Below the pieces are notes generated by a model. It searched no databases, was not told where the DNA came from, and saw nothing but the letters and a program-made list of their open reading frames with translations. From assembly GCF_024756255.1 (NCBI RefSeq), contig NZ_JANUHB010000005.1, positions 62,001 through 126,000 of the forward strand: 64,000 nt of DNA, written 5' to 3'. Shown one piece after another: positions 33,258 to 43,020 of this stretch. This DNA comes from Massilia agilis (lineage in GTDB: Bacteria; Pseudomonadota; Gammaproteobacteria; Burkholderiales; Burkholderiaceae_D). Each line of letters starts with the position of its first letter. The stretch's first letter is position 1. The position numbers and the translations under genes were made by a program.

Positions 33258-34660
33258 ACGCGGCGCTGGCTTACCAGGCCGCCTGGAACGCCGCCTTCAC
33301 CGGCGGCGCACGCGGCAGGCGCATGTTCCCGATTGCGGCCGGCGCCGCGGCCCTGCTGTTCGCGGCCGGTGGCGTGCTGCGCCACGCGCCGCCGTTCGAA
33401 GTGCTGCGGCTTGCGGTTGCGGCGGCTGCCGGCACGGCCCTGTTTGGCGCGCTAATCTATTTCATCCCCGGCGCGGTCCTGCTCAACACGCCGGCCAATG
33501 CGCGGCTTGTGCCAGGCATGCGCAGGCGCCTGGTTGAAATGACCGCTGCCGGATGGCTGCTCGGCAGCGTGCTGGTCGCCGGACTGGCCGGTTGGCTGGC
33601 CCTCGCGCCGCTCGTGGCCATGTACGTCATTGGCCTGTCGATGATGCGCGCGGGGCACCAGTGGGGACTCGCGCTGTTTATGCCGGCGGTTATGTTCGGC
33701 GGCGTCCAGCGTTCCCTGCCGCCCGAACTGCTGTCCACCCTGGCCAGCGGCGCGGGATTTTTTTGCGAAATGCTGTTGCTGGCGTTGGTGGCTGTCGGAG
33801 CGCTCGGCCAGCTGTATCCGAAAGGCGGCGACCGGCATTTTGGAGGCCGCCACGGGCAGGAGAGGGCAATCGAGCGGAGCCTGCGCAAGGTCGCGCAGCC
33901 TGTCACGCCGACGCTTCCGGGACGGGTATTTGGCTGGGGGCTGCAGCGCGACTGCCAGCAGCGCCGCTTGCTGTCGCTGATGCTGCACGTGCTGGGTCCG
34001 TCGGCGCACTGGAGTGCTGCGCTGGTGATGGGATTGTTCGTGCTCGCGGTGGGCATTGCCGTCAAGGCCGCGCTCGCGCTGTGGGCAAGTGACGAGATCA
34101 TCTCAAGCGTGGCGGCTGGAGGCGTCCAATTGCTTGCCGCATTTGTCATGGTGGTCGCGCAGGCGGGCGTGGCGGAGCAGGTCGTCGCACGCATCGGCGC
34201 GGCGCGCACCGAGCAGGCGCTGTTCCGTTTGGCCCCGGCCAGCCCGCCGCCGGCTGTATTCAACCGGTTGTTAGGGGCGGCGCTTGCGTCGCGGGTGCTG
34301 TTGAACTGGCTGGTGCTGGCATCGGCCATCGCGATCGTCGCGGCGCTGCTGGGCACGCCGGCAGAGGTAGCGGTCTCATTCGCGGCCGTGTGCAGCATGG
34401 CCGGGCTGCCGCTGGTTGGCATCGTGCTGGACGACTATGCGCGTGACCGCGGGGCCTTCGATCCCGGCGTCGCCTTGTCGTTCGTGTTCATTTCGGCACC
34501 TGCCGTACTTGCGGCATGCGCGGCGTGGCGGTGGGATGGGCTGGCCTTCTGGCCGTCGCTGCTGGTGGCGTCCAATACGCTGGGCGCCGGGTATGCGGTG
34601 TGGCGATGGACGCGCTTGCGCAAGGCGCCCGTTGCCTTCCCCGCGAGGAGGATGTCGTGA
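33254..34660 (+). CDS. ABC transporter membrane protein (permease 1)
   Basis: Membrane protein of 468 aa with about ten hydrophobic helices split by a central cytoplasmic segment (about residues 190-250, rich in Arg/Lys/Gly). It ends in RLRKAPVAFPARRMS, closely resembling the end of the next gene (GMLRAPAAFPAGRIG), so the two are paralogues forming a heterodimeric pore. It begins inside the ATPase stop (ATGA), and its own stop overlaps the GTG of permease 2. No substrate is inferred. Confidence 0.82.
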   Translation: MNAALAYQAAWNAAFTGGARGRRMFPIAAGAAALLFAAGGVLRHAPPFEVLRLAVAAAAGTALFGALIYFIPGAVLLNTPANARLVPGMRRRLVEMTAAGWLLGSVLVAGLAGWLALAPLVAMYVIGLSMMRAGHQWGLALFMPAVMFGGVQRSLPPELLSTLASGAGFFCEMLLLALVAVGALGQLYPKGGDRHFGGRHGQERAIERSLRKVAQPVTPTLPGRVFGWGLQRDCQQRRLLSLMLHVLGPSAHWSAALVMGLFVLAVGIAVKAALALWASDEIISSVAAGGVQLLAAFVMVVAQAGVAEQVVARIGAARTEQALFRLAPASPPPAVFNRLLGAALASRVLLNWLVLASAIAIVAALLGTPAEVAVSFAAVCSMAGLPLVGIVLDDYARDRGAFDPGVALSFVFISAPAVLAACAAWRWDGLAFWPSLLVASNTLGAGYAVWRWTRLRKAPVAFPARRMS

Positions 34661-36018
34661 ACCCGGCTACGCTGCGCGAAGACCTGCTGGCCTGTCGCGC
34701 GATTGTCCGGCAGGCGGTACTGCAGCGCAGGTCGCAAGGCAGCATGTGGTTGAGCTGGACGCTGGCCGGGCTGACAGTGCTCTTTGCGGTGCTGGCACTG
34801 TTCAAGGATTTCGCCAGTGAAGACGCGCGCTTGCTGTGCGTCGGCGTTGCAGGCGTTGCGTTTTCGATGCTGGCGATCATGTGGTGGACGCTGCTCAGCG
34901 GGAGCATTGCGCAGCAATACACGGCATTCGCGGCGCGACTGTTGCCGCGTGCCCGGCAGCGGATGCGGGCCGTCTTGCTGTCGGCCGGGCTGCTGCTGGC
35001 GCTGGCCGAGGTGCTACTGGTAGGGCTGCCGTCCGGGCATCCGGTGCTGGTGTTTTTCGGGGCGGTCTTCATGATGATCGAAATCGTTTTGCCGACATCG
35101 TGGCTTGCGGCGGCCCCCCTTCTTTTTGTGGTCGCCGACAAGCTTGTGGCCCGGGTGCCGGACTGGTGGATGGAGCTCTTGGGCAGCCCGGCAGGCGCGG
35201 TGCTTGGGTTCACGGTGTTGGCGTTCGAAGCCAGGGCCGCCAACCGTCGGCTGTTCGGCGCAAACGGCTCCCTGCCGCCATCGCGTACACCTGCGCTTGC
35301 CCAGCGTGATCCGCGACCGGCATCGCAAGCGCGGCCGGGCAGCAGCCGCGCTGCACTGCTCGTCTATGGCCTCGGCCCGACGCCGCCGTGGCGGCAGTGC
35401 CTGCGCTCGCTCGCGTTCTGGGCGATGGCCGCGATCATGTTCGGCTTGATGATGTTGTGGGGCGGGGGCTTGCGTGTCCAGCTTGCGCGTGCCTTGATCC
35501 TGTGCGTTGTCCTGGTCGGCCAGTTCACGTCGGTGCACATGATCGTCGGGACGCTCTACGAATCGCGGCGCGAGCAAAGCCTGATACGCCTGTCTGCCGC
35601 CGCCCCGCAGGCATCCATGCTGAACCGCGTGTTGGCGCGCGTCCTGGTAGCACAGGCGGTGTGGGTGTGGATCGCATCGCTTGCGGCAGCAGTGGCCGCA
35701 TTCTGGCTGACTGGAGCGTCATGGAGCCAGACCTTGCAGGCAGGGGCATTGTGCGCCTTGACTCCGTTCGCCTGCGGCGGCCTGCTTGCCGAGTACGCGC
35801 GCGCTCGAGCGGTCTCGCGCCCGTCCGGGCTTGGCCGGGGCGCGGCCACCGTTGCCGGCGCCGTCCTGGTGCTGGTGGTGTCGTTTGGCCTGGCGGAGTC
35901 CATGGTGTTTGCCGCCGGTGCGGCACTCGTCATGCTGGCCGGATCGGTTTTCGCACTGGCGCGCTGGCGCGGCATGCTGCGCGCACCAGCGGCGTTCCCG
36001 GCTGGCCGTATCGGCTAG
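34657..36018 (+). CDS. ABC transporter membrane protein (permease 2)
   Basis: Membrane protein of 453 aa from the GTG at 34657 (VNPATLREDLLACRAIVRQA), preceded by GAGGAGG and overlapping the permease 1 stop (GTGA). It has about ten helices, a central hydrophilic loop (about residues 200-240), and a paralogous C-terminus to permease 1. It completes the gntR-ATPase-permease-permease operon and is convergent with the gamma-glutamyltransferase, with only 4 bp between stops. Confidence 0.82.
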   Translation: MNPATLREDLLACRAIVRQAVLQRRSQGSMWLSWTLAGLTVLFAVLALFKDFASEDARLLCVGVAGVAFSMLAIMWWTLLSGSIAQQYTAFAARLLPRARQRMRAVLLSAGLLLALAEVLLVGLPSGHPVLVFFGAVFMMIEIVLPTSWLAAAPLLFVVADKLVARVPDWWMELLGSPAGAVLGFTVLAFEARAANRRLFGANGSLPPSRTPALAQRDPRPASQARPGSSRAALLVYGLGPTPPWRQCLRSLAFWAMAAIMFGLMMLWGGGLRVQLARALILCVVLVGQFTSVHMIVGTLYESRREQSLIRLSAAAPQASMLNRVLARVLVAQAVWVWIASLAAAVAAFWLTGASWSQTLQAGALCALTPFACGGLLAEYARARAVSRPSGLGRGAATVAGAVLVLVVSFGLAESMVFAAGAALVMLAGSVFALARWRGMLRAPAAFPAGRIG

Positions 36019-36022
36019 CGCT

Positions 36023-37780
36023 TCAGTGCGCGCTGCGCTGCACGAGCCCGGTGCCAACGCCGTGCCGGTGGCCTTCGCTGACCGCCGTCACGGTGCCGTC
36101 CGGGTTGAACACGAGCGCGTTGGCCGCGCCGATTTCGCCCTCGCTGTCGTCCAGCTTGTGGCCGAACTGTTCGAGCGCGCGCGCCTGCGCGGTGCCGATA
36201 AAGCCCGGTTCGACCGAGCTGGCCGGGATGTTGCGCTCGCTGATGCGCGGCGCGTCCATCGCCTGGTCCATCGGCATGCCAAGGTCCACGTAGTTGAAGA
36301 TCGTTTGCAGCACGGTGGTGATGATGGTCGAGCCACCCGGGCTGCCGATGGTGAAGGCCGGCTTGCCGTTCTTGAGCGCGATGGTCGGCGCCATGCTGCT
36401 GCGCGGGCGCTTGCCGGCTTCCGGCACGTTGGGGCGCGGCCCGGAGAAGTCGAAGTCGGTCATCTCGTTATTGAGCAAGAAGCCGTAGCCCGGCACCACG
36501 ATGCCGCTGCCGCCCCACGACTCGATGGTGAAGGTGTACGACACCACGTTGCCGTCCTTGTCCGACACCGTCAGGTGCGTCGTGTGCGCGCCCTCGGGCA
36601 TGTGCACCACCGGCCGCTGCGGGCGCAGCGGGATGCTCTGGTCGTTCTGGAACGGGTACGGATCGCCGGCCACTGCCCCGCTTGAGGCAAGCTCGGGATC
36701 GATCAGCGCGCGCCGCTGCGCCGCGTACTGCTTGGACAGCAAGCCCTCGACCGGCGCGTCCACATACTCGGGGTCGCCCAGGTAGGCGTTGCGGTCGGCG
36801 AACGCGAGCCGGCTCGCTTCGATGTACAGGTGCTCCGCTTGCGCGCGCGGCATCGACTTCAGGTCGTAGCCTTCAAGGATGTTGAGCGCCTCGCCCACCG
36901 TCACGCCGCCGCTGCTGGGCTGCGGCATGCCGTAGATGTCGTAGCCGCGGTAGGTGGTGTGCACCGGCTGGCGGATGCGCGCCTCGTAGTTGGCCAGGTC
37001 GGCCAGCGTCATGTTCCCGCCCGCGACGCGCTTGCCGCTGGCCAGCGGGGGATGGTTCACCGCCTCGACGATCGCCTCGGCCATCGGGCCTTCGTAGAAC
37101 GCTTTCTCGCCGCGCGCCGCGATCTCGCGGTAGGCGCGCGCCAGCGCCTGGTTGCGCAGCACGCTGCCGGCCTGGATCGCTTTGCCGTTCCTCAGGTACA
37201 GCGCGCTGGTGGTGCTGAAGTTCTGGAATTTGCTTTCATTCTCGGCCACCAGGTGAGAGAAGGTGGCGTTCACGGTGAAGCCCCTGCTGGCCACGTTGAT
37301 GGCCGGCGCCAGCACCTGCTTGAAGCTCATCGTGCCGTAGCGGTCGAGCGCCTCGTGCCAGCCGCGCACCGTGCCCGGCACGCCCACCGACATGCCGCTG
37401 GCGACCACGGTCTCGAAATCCATGGGCTTGCCGTCCTTGAGGAAGGCCGCGGGCGAGAAGGATGCGGGCGCCGTTTCGCGGTGGTCGATGGTGATGACGC
37501 GCTTGTCCTTGGCCAGGTAGATGACCATGAAGCCGCCGCCGCCGATGCCGCAGCTGAACGGGTCGGTTACGCCCAGCGTCGCCGCCGCGGCCACGGCCGC
37601 ATCGATGGCGTTGCCGCCCTTGTTGAGGATTTCGATGGCGGACTGCGACGCCTTTTCGCTGATGGTGGCGACGGCGCCGCCGGTTCCGGTGGAGACCGGC
37701 GGTTTGGCCAGCACGGCCACCGGCTGCAGGACGATGGACAGGGTCAGCCCGCAAGCGAGCACTTTTACGCGATTGGTCAT
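36023..37780 (-). CDS. ggt: Gamma-glutamyltransferase
   Basis: Secreted, self-cleaving enzyme of 585 aa that hydrolyses glutathione and transfers gamma-glutamyl groups. Signal peptide (LACGLTLSIVLQPVAVLA), then GGNAIDAAVAAA and GGGGFMVIYLAKDKRVITIDHRETAP in the large subunit. The autoprocessing Thr opens TTHLTVSDKDGNVVS near residue 398. The small subunit has SGIVVPGYGFLLNNEMTDF and GSPGGSTIITTV. Where many GGTs have NTTFG the segment reads ESWGG. Start at the ATG at 37780; it follows a lipoprotein gene by 34 bp. Confidence 0.95.
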   Translation of the reverse strand: MTNRVKVLACGLTLSIVLQPVAVLAKPPVSTGTGGAVATISEKASQSAIEILNKGGNAIDAAVAAAATLGVTDPFSCGIGGGGFMVIYLAKDKRVITIDHRETAPASFSPAAFLKDGKPMDFETVVASGMSVGVPGTVRGWHEALDRYGTMSFKQVLAPAINVASRGFTVNATFSHLVAENESKFQNFSTTSALYLRNGKAIQAGSVLRNQALARAYREIAARGEKAFYEGPMAEAIVEAVNHPPLASGKRVAGGNMTLADLANYEARIRQPVHTTYRGYDIYGMPQPSSGGVTVGEALNILEGYDLKSMPRAQAEHLYIEASRLAFADRNAYLGDPEYVDAPVEGLLSKQYAAQRRALIDPELASSGAVAGDPYPFQNDQSIPLRPQRPVVHMPEGAHTTHLTVSDKDGNVVSYTFTIESWGGSGIVVPGYGFLLNNEMTDFDFSGPRPNVPEAGKRPRSSMAPTIALKNGKPAFTIGSPGGSTIITTVLQTIFNYVDLGMPMDQAMDAPRISERNIPASSVEPGFIGTAQARALEQFGHKLDDSEGEIGAANALVFNPDGTVTAVSEGHRHGVGTGLVQRSAH

Positions 37781-37814
37781 GACAGGATCAGGCAGTGGAC
37801 AAAAATCGGTACGT

Positions 37815-38219
37815 TCATGGCCGGGTGACCGAGACCGTGACGGGATAGTTTGCCGGCGCCACGCCCGCTGGCGGCACTGGTGGCAGCTTGGCCGGGTCGA
37901 GCGCAATACGCGCCCCGCCCAGCGCCTGCGACACATAGGCCGGCTTGGACGGCCCCAGCGAGAACTGCTCGGTAGCGGCGCCCGTGTGCAGCGTCAGGCG
38001 GTAGGTCAGCTCGCCCGCCCACATGCACTTCATCGATTCGGGACAGCGGCTGTCGCTGAAGCTGTCGTAGGCAATGCTGGACTGGCCGCCGAGGTCGATG
38101 CGCTGGCCGGGCTGGAGCGTGTAGCTCGACTGGGCCGGCTGGCCCGCGGGAGCGCCCGGACTGGCACAGGCGCCCAGCACGAAGGGAAGGATGGCAAGCA
38201 GCGCACGCAGAGGCTTCAT
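37815..38219 (-). CDS. Small lipoprotein with a Cys-x(5)-Cys-x-WAGE motif
   Basis: Predicted 134 aa outer-envelope lipoprotein: lipobox PFVLGAC (Cys18) after a short hydrophobic stretch, then a Pro/Ala/Ser-rich linker, and a domain with SRCPESMKCMWAGE, a motif frequent in small bacterial lipoproteins of unknown function. Probably cotranscribed with ggt. The pstS promoter lies divergently upstream (139-bp gap). ATG at 38219 preceded by AGGAATCC. Confidence 0.85.
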   Translation of the reverse strand: MKPLRALLAILPFVLGACASPGAPAGQPAQSSYTLQPGQRIDLGGQSSIAYDSFSDSRCPESMKCMWAGELTYRLTLHTGAATEQFSLGPSKPAYVSQALGGARIALDPAKLPPVPPAGVAPANYPVTVSVTRP

Positions 38220-38289
38220 GGGTGGATTCCTCCTGACTCGGGAGTTCAATGATAGCAAAGCCAGCACAGGTGTCATGTTTTACATGTGC

Positions 38290-38323
38290 CTGTCACATCG
38301 CAGTCATATTCGCTGGCTAGACT
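38290..38323 (+). promoter_or_regulatory. Pho box and -10 for pstS
   Basis: CTGTCAC-atcg-CAGTCAT (38290-38307) matches the PhoB binding repeat CTGTCAT-N4-CTGTCAT with three changes in total. A TAGACT at 38318-38323 follows after 10 bp, the distance at which a Pho box replaces the -35. Together they predict phosphate-starvation control of pstS by PhoB. Confidence 0.75.
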
Positions 38324-38357
38324 GCCGCTCGTTGTCCAACTCACTCAGGGAAAAACA

Positions 38358-39404
38358 ATGAACATGAAACTGGTGCTCAAATCGATGGTTGTTGGCGTCG
38401 CGGCCGCGGTGGCGATGTCGTCCTCGGCAATGGCTGCCGATATCACTGGCGCGGGCTCGTCCTTCGCTTACCCGATCTATTCGAAATGGGCGGAAGCCTA
38501 CAAGGACAAGAGCGGCGTCGGCCTGAACTACCAGTCGATCGGCTCGGGCGCCGGCATCAAGCAGATCAAGGCCAAGACCGTCGACTTCGGCGCGTCGGAC
38601 ATGCCGCTGCCGGCAGAAGAGCTGCAGGCGGAAGGCCTGGTCCAGTTCCCCACCATCATGGGTGGCGTGGTCGCGGTCGTGAACCTGGACGGCATCGCCC
38701 CGGGCCAGCTCAAGCTGTCCGGCCCGGTGCTGGCCGACATCTTCCTCGGCAAGGTCACCAAGTGGAACGCTCCCGCCATCGCGGCCCTGAACCCGGGCGT
38801 GAAGCTGCCGGACGCCGACATCACCGTGGTGCACCGCGCCGACGGTTCGGGCACCTCGTTCCTGTTCACCGACTTCCTGTCCAAGACCAGCACCGAGTGG
38901 AAAGACAAGGTCGGCGCCGGCACCGCGGTGAAATGGGCCACCGGCGTGGGCGGCAAGGGCAATGACGGCGTCGCCGCCAACGTCCAGCGCATCAAGGGCT
39001 CGATCGGCTACGTCGAGTGGGCCTACTCGAAAAAGAACAAGATGTCGCACACCCAGCTGAAGAACCACGACGGCCAGTTCCTGCAGCCGGACGACGATGC
39101 GTTCAAAGCCGCCGCCGCCAACGCCGCATGGGACAAGACCCCGGGCTATGCCGTGGTGCTGACCAACCAGCCGGGCAAGAACGCGTGGCCGATCACCGGC
39201 GCCACCTTCGTGCTGATGCACAAGACCCAGCAGGACGCCGCGAAGGGCAAGGAAGTGCTGAAGTTCTTCGAGTACGCATTCAAGAACGGCGCTGCTGCCG
39301 CGGAAGCGCTGGACTACGTGCCGATGCCGGCGTCGGTCACCAAGATGATCGAAGGTGCCTGGAAGAGCCAGCTGAAGGACGCCGCAGGCAAGCCGGTCCT
39401 CTGA
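38358..39404 (+). CDS. pstS: Phosphate ABC transporter periplasmic binding protein PstS
   Basis: Periplasmic phosphate-binding protein of 348 aa: signal peptide (LVLKSMVVGVAAAVAMSSSAMA), then ADITGAGSSFAYPIYSKWAEAYK, the binding-loop serines (GSGAGIKQIKAKTVDFGASDMPL), VVHRADGSGTSFLFTDFL and SIGYVEWAY. Length and motifs are canonical. It stands behind a Pho box; the usual pstCAB genes do not follow. Instead a PhoB-like regulator gene begins 60 bp downstream, after a hairpin. RBS AGGGAAAAAC. Confidence 0.97.
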   Translation: MNMKLVLKSMVVGVAAAVAMSSSAMAADITGAGSSFAYPIYSKWAEAYKDKSGVGLNYQSIGSGAGIKQIKAKTVDFGASDMPLPAEELQAEGLVQFPTIMGGVVAVVNLDGIAPGQLKLSGPVLADIFLGKVTKWNAPAIAALNPGVKLPDADITVVHRADGSGTSFLFTDFLSKTSTEWKDKVGAGTAVKWATGVGGKGNDGVAANVQRIKGSIGYVEWAYSKKNKMSHTQLKNHDGQFLQPDDDAFKAAAANAAWDKTPGYAVVLTNQPGKNAWPITGATFVLMHKTQQDAAKGKEVLKFFEYAFKNGAAAAEALDYVPMPASVTKMIEGAWKSQLKDAAGKPVL

Positions 39405-39410
39405 TCGACA

Positions 39411-39437
39411 GTGGGGTGGGCTCCCGAGCCCACCCAA
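39411..39437. repeat. Diverged family A hairpin (A4)
   Basis: GTGGGGTGGGCTCCCGAGCC-CACCCAA, a single shortened hairpin with a GGGCTC/GAGCCC stem. It starts 6 bp after the pstS stop and precedes the phoB-like gene. Most diverged copy of the family; possible pstS terminator or attenuator. Confidence 0.7.
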
Positions 39438-39464
39438 CGGCCACGGAAGCTTGAGTTGGATCTC

Positions 39465-40154
<690 letters not shown>

Positions 40155-40160
40155 GAGCGC

Positions 40161-42863
40161 ATGGGTCCGCAAGCCGAGCAGCGCATCGCCCGCAGCCACA
40201 GGATACTGGTTGTCGTCTGGCCCCTGCTGGCGGCGCTGGCCTGCGCCGTGATGTGGGCCACCACGCTGGCGCGCGCGGGCGGCGAGCGCGAACGCGCACA
40301 GGCGCAGGTGCGCAAGGACGCCGGGGCCTACGCAACCGCCTACGAGCAGTACATCACGCGCTCGGTCGGGCAGATGGACCAGGTCGCAATGCAGCTCAAG
40401 TACAGCTGGGAGCACAACCAGCGCGGCGACCTGCTGGAACGCCTGCACCGCGACGGCATGTTCACCGACAGCGCATTCACGGCAGTGGCGCTGGTCGGGC
40501 GCGACGGCGTGGTGCGTTCGGCCACGCGCTTGCCGCTGCGCGAACTGAACCTGTCCGGGACTTCCTTCTTTGCCCATCACCGCAACAACATCTCGACCGC
40601 GCTGCGGGTTGGCGCCGTGCCGGCCGAGCTTGGCCTGGGACAGCATGCGATCCTGTTCACGCGCCGCCTTGACACCAGCGACGACGAGTTCGATGGCGTG
40701 GTGGTGCTGGCGGTGGACGCGCGCTACTTCACGTCGTTTGTCGGCCCCGAGACGCTGGGCGCGCACGGCTTGCTGGCGCTGGCCGCCGCCGAAGGGCGGC
40801 TGCGCCTGGAGCAGGGTGACGGCAAGCTGCTGCCGGCAACGCCCTTGTGGCGCGGCGACGCCGGCGTGCGGCTGGTGGAAGACGGCTTTGCCGACCACCG
40901 CGCGCGCGTGCTCGGCTGGCGGCGCGCGCAGGCTTACCCGCTGGTGGCGGTGGTGGCGCTGTCGCAGGATGCGGCGCTGGCCGGCGCCCAGGCCTACTGG
41001 ATCGACAATCGCAACCGCGCCATCGTCGCCACCGCCGTGCTGGCGCTGCTGGGCGCCTGCGGCGCGCTGCTGTCGCGCCGCGCGGCGCTGCGCGAGCGCG
41101 AACGCGAAGAGGTGCGCCGCGCCTACCGCACCGCCACCGAAAGCGCCAATGACGGCTTCTACATGGCCGCGGCGATCCGCGACCGCAAGGGCGAGATCGT
41201 CGATTTTCGCATCGTTGACTGCAACCAGCGCGGCGCCGCCATCTACGGCCTGACGCGCTCGGAGCTGGTGGGCGCGCGCGTCGCGCAGATCGATACCAGC
41301 CTGTTCGGCACCGACCTGATGGCGACCTACCGCCAGGCGATGGAGACGGGCTTTCACCAGGACGACCGCCAGATGCCGAGTCACGATCGCGTGCAGATCC
41401 GCTGGGGACGGCGGCGCCTGGTCCGCGTCGGCAACGCGCTGGCGGTCACGCTGCAGGACATCAGCGAGCGCAAGGCGCACGAGCAGGCGCTTGAACGGCT
41501 GGCTAACCAGGACGGCCTGACCGGGCTCTCCAGCCGCAACGCCTTCCTGCAGCGGCTGCCCGCGGCGCTGGACGGCGCGCGCGTGCGCGGGCATTCGCTG
41601 GCGCTGCTGTTCATCGACCTGGACGAATTCAAGAACGTGAACGACGCGCATGGCCATGCCGCCGGCGACCTGCTGCTCAAGGCCGCCAGCCAGCGCCTGA
41701 AGTCGCTGCTGCGGCCATCCGACCAGGTGGCGCGCTTCGGCGGCGACGAATTCCTGGTGCTGCTCGACCCCTGCGGCACCGAACGTGACATTGCCGTCGT
41801 CGCCCAGCGCGTGGTGGATGCGCTCGCGGCGCCGTTCGCGATCGGCGAGGACCTGCATACGGTTGGCGCGTCGGTCGGCATTGCGCTGTACCCGCGCGAC
41901 GGCGCCGACGTCGAAACGCTGATCAGGCATGCCGATATTGCGATGTACGCCGGCAAGAACGACGGCAAGGGCCAGTACAGGTTCTTCGACCCGACGCTCT
42001 CGAGCAGCCTGCGCGCGCGGGCGCGGCTCAAGCACGACCTGGTGGACGCCATCGAGCACGACCAGCTGGTGCTGCACTACCAGCCGCGTGTCGATCCGCG
42101 CGACGGCAGGCTGCTGAGCATGGAGGCGCTGCTGCGCTGGCGCCATCCGGCCCACGGCATGGTCCCCCCAAGCGAGTTCATCCCGCTGGCCGAGGCCACT
42201 GGCCTGATCGGGCGCATTGGCCAGGTCGTGATCGAGAAGGCCTGCGCGCAGGTGGCGGCCTGGCGCGATGCGGGCATTCCCGTGGTGCCGGTGTCGATCA
42301 ATGTGTCGGCACGCCAGTTCCGGCGCGGCGCCGTGCCGCGCCAGCTCGCGGCGGCCCTGGAGCGCCATCGCCTGCCCGCGGCGCTGCTCGAAGTCGAGAT
42401 CACCGAGTCGGCCATGATGGGCGACCACGACGAGATCCTGGCCGACCTGGCCGCGCTGCGTGCCATGGGCATCAAGCTGCACGTGGACGACTTCGGCACC
42501 GGGTACTCGTCGCTGTCGCAGCTGCAGCGGCTGAAGATGGACGTGCTCAAGGTGGACCGCGCGTTCACCGCGGAGCTGGGCAAGTCGCGCGAGGGCAGGG
42601 TGTTCTTCCAGGCGATCGTCTCGATGGCGCACGCGCTGGGCATGGGCGTGGTGGCCGAAGGCGTGGAAACGCGCGAGCAGCTGGCGATCCTGCTCGAACT
42701 CGGATGCAGCGAGATCCAGGGCTACCTGGTAGCACGCCCGGTGGACGGCGCGGCGATGGCGGGGCTCATGGCGCGCCGCTTCCTGCTGGACGAGGACGGT
42801 AGGGTGGGCAGATCCTGCCCACGCGTTCAAGCAGCGGTGGTGGGAACGCGGACTGAAACGTAG
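40161..42863 (+). CDS. Membrane-bound PAS-GGDEF-EAL cyclic-di-GMP protein with repeat-derived C-terminus
   Basis: Protein of 900 aa. Transmembrane helix at about 15-37, periplasmic dCache/PDC-like sensor (about 40-285), second helix near 288-310, PAS domain (about 320-440), then GGDEF and EAL domains. GGDEF (about 527) is intact with an I-site RxxD (RPSD) five residues before. The EAL domain starts with MEALLRW near 654 and keeps NVSARQF, EITESAMM, DDFGTGYSSL, KVDRAF and VVAEGVET, so both cyclase and phosphodiesterase activities could be real. The last about 21 residues after LLDED are encoded by a family A palindrome, which also sets the stop. It is 6 bp downstream of the phoB-like gene. Confidence 0.93.
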   Translation: MGPQAEQRIARSHRILVVVWPLLAALACAVMWATTLARAGGERERAQAQVRKDAGAYATAYEQYITRSVGQMDQVAMQLKYSWEHNQRGDLLERLHRDGMFTDSAFTAVALVGRDGVVRSATRLPLRELNLSGTSFFAHHRNNISTALRVGAVPAELGLGQHAILFTRRLDTSDDEFDGVVVLAVDARYFTSFVGPETLGAHGLLALAAAEGRLRLEQGDGKLLPATPLWRGDAGVRLVEDGFADHRARVLGWRRAQAYPLVAVVALSQDAALAGAQAYWIDNRNRAIVATAVLALLGACGALLSRRAALREREREEVRRAYRTATESANDGFYMAAAIRDRKGEIVDFRIVDCNQRGAAIYGLTRSELVGARVAQIDTSLFGTDLMATYRQAMETGFHQDDRQMPSHDRVQIRWGRRRLVRVGNALAVTLQDISERKAHEQALERLANQDGLTGLSSRNAFLQRLPAALDGARVRGHSLALLFIDLDEFKNVNDAHGHAAGDLLLKAASQRLKSLLRPSDQVARFGGDEFLVLLDPCGTERDIAVVAQRVVDALAAPFAIGEDLHTVGASVGIALYPRDGADVETLIRHADIAMYAGKNDGKGQYRFFDPTLSSSLRARARLKHDLVDAIEHDQLVLHYQPRVDPRDGRLLSMEALLRWRHPAHGMVPPSEFIPLAEATGLIGRIGQVVIEKACAQVAAWRDAGIPVVPVSINVSARQFRRGAVPRQLAAALERHRLPAALLEVEITESAMMGDHDEILADLAALRAMGIKLHVDDFGTGYSSLSQLQRLKMDVLKVDRAFTAELGKSREGRVFFQAIVSMAHALGMGVVAEGVETREQLAILLELGCSEIQGYLVARPVDGAAMAGLMARRFLLDEDGRVGRSCPRVQAAVVGTRTET

Positions 42864-42905
42864 AGGTGTACTGAACGCGTGGGCAGGAAAACCTGCCCAC
42901 CGTAC
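42799..42905. repeat. Family A palindromic repeat, inverted pair, overlapping the GGDEF/EAL gene end (A5)
   Basis: GTAGGGTGGGCAGATCCTGC...GCGTTCAA (42799-42830) and inverse CTGAACGCGTGGGCAGG... ending CGTAC at 42905. The left unit lies inside the coding end of the c-di-GMP gene, whose TAG is at 42861-42863, between the units. Confidence 0.85.
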
Positions 42906-42916
42906 CGGCCTGTTGC

Positions 42917-42938
42917 TTATGTCATCAAACGGACATAA
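42917..42938. promoter_or_regulatory. Perfect 7-bp inverted repeat upstream of the porin gene
   Basis: TTATGTC-atcaaacg-GACATAA, arms perfectly complementary with an 8-bp spacer, about 83 bp upstream of the porin ATG. Candidate regulator binding site. A TAAGAT at 42947-42952 might be a -10; no good -35 was seen. Confidence 0.5.
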
Positions 42939-43020
42939 CCGTTCGATAAGATGCCCCGCGATCGCCGGTAAATGACAGCAATCATCGGCGGCTCATCTTG
43001 TCCCAAACTACGGAGAACAC

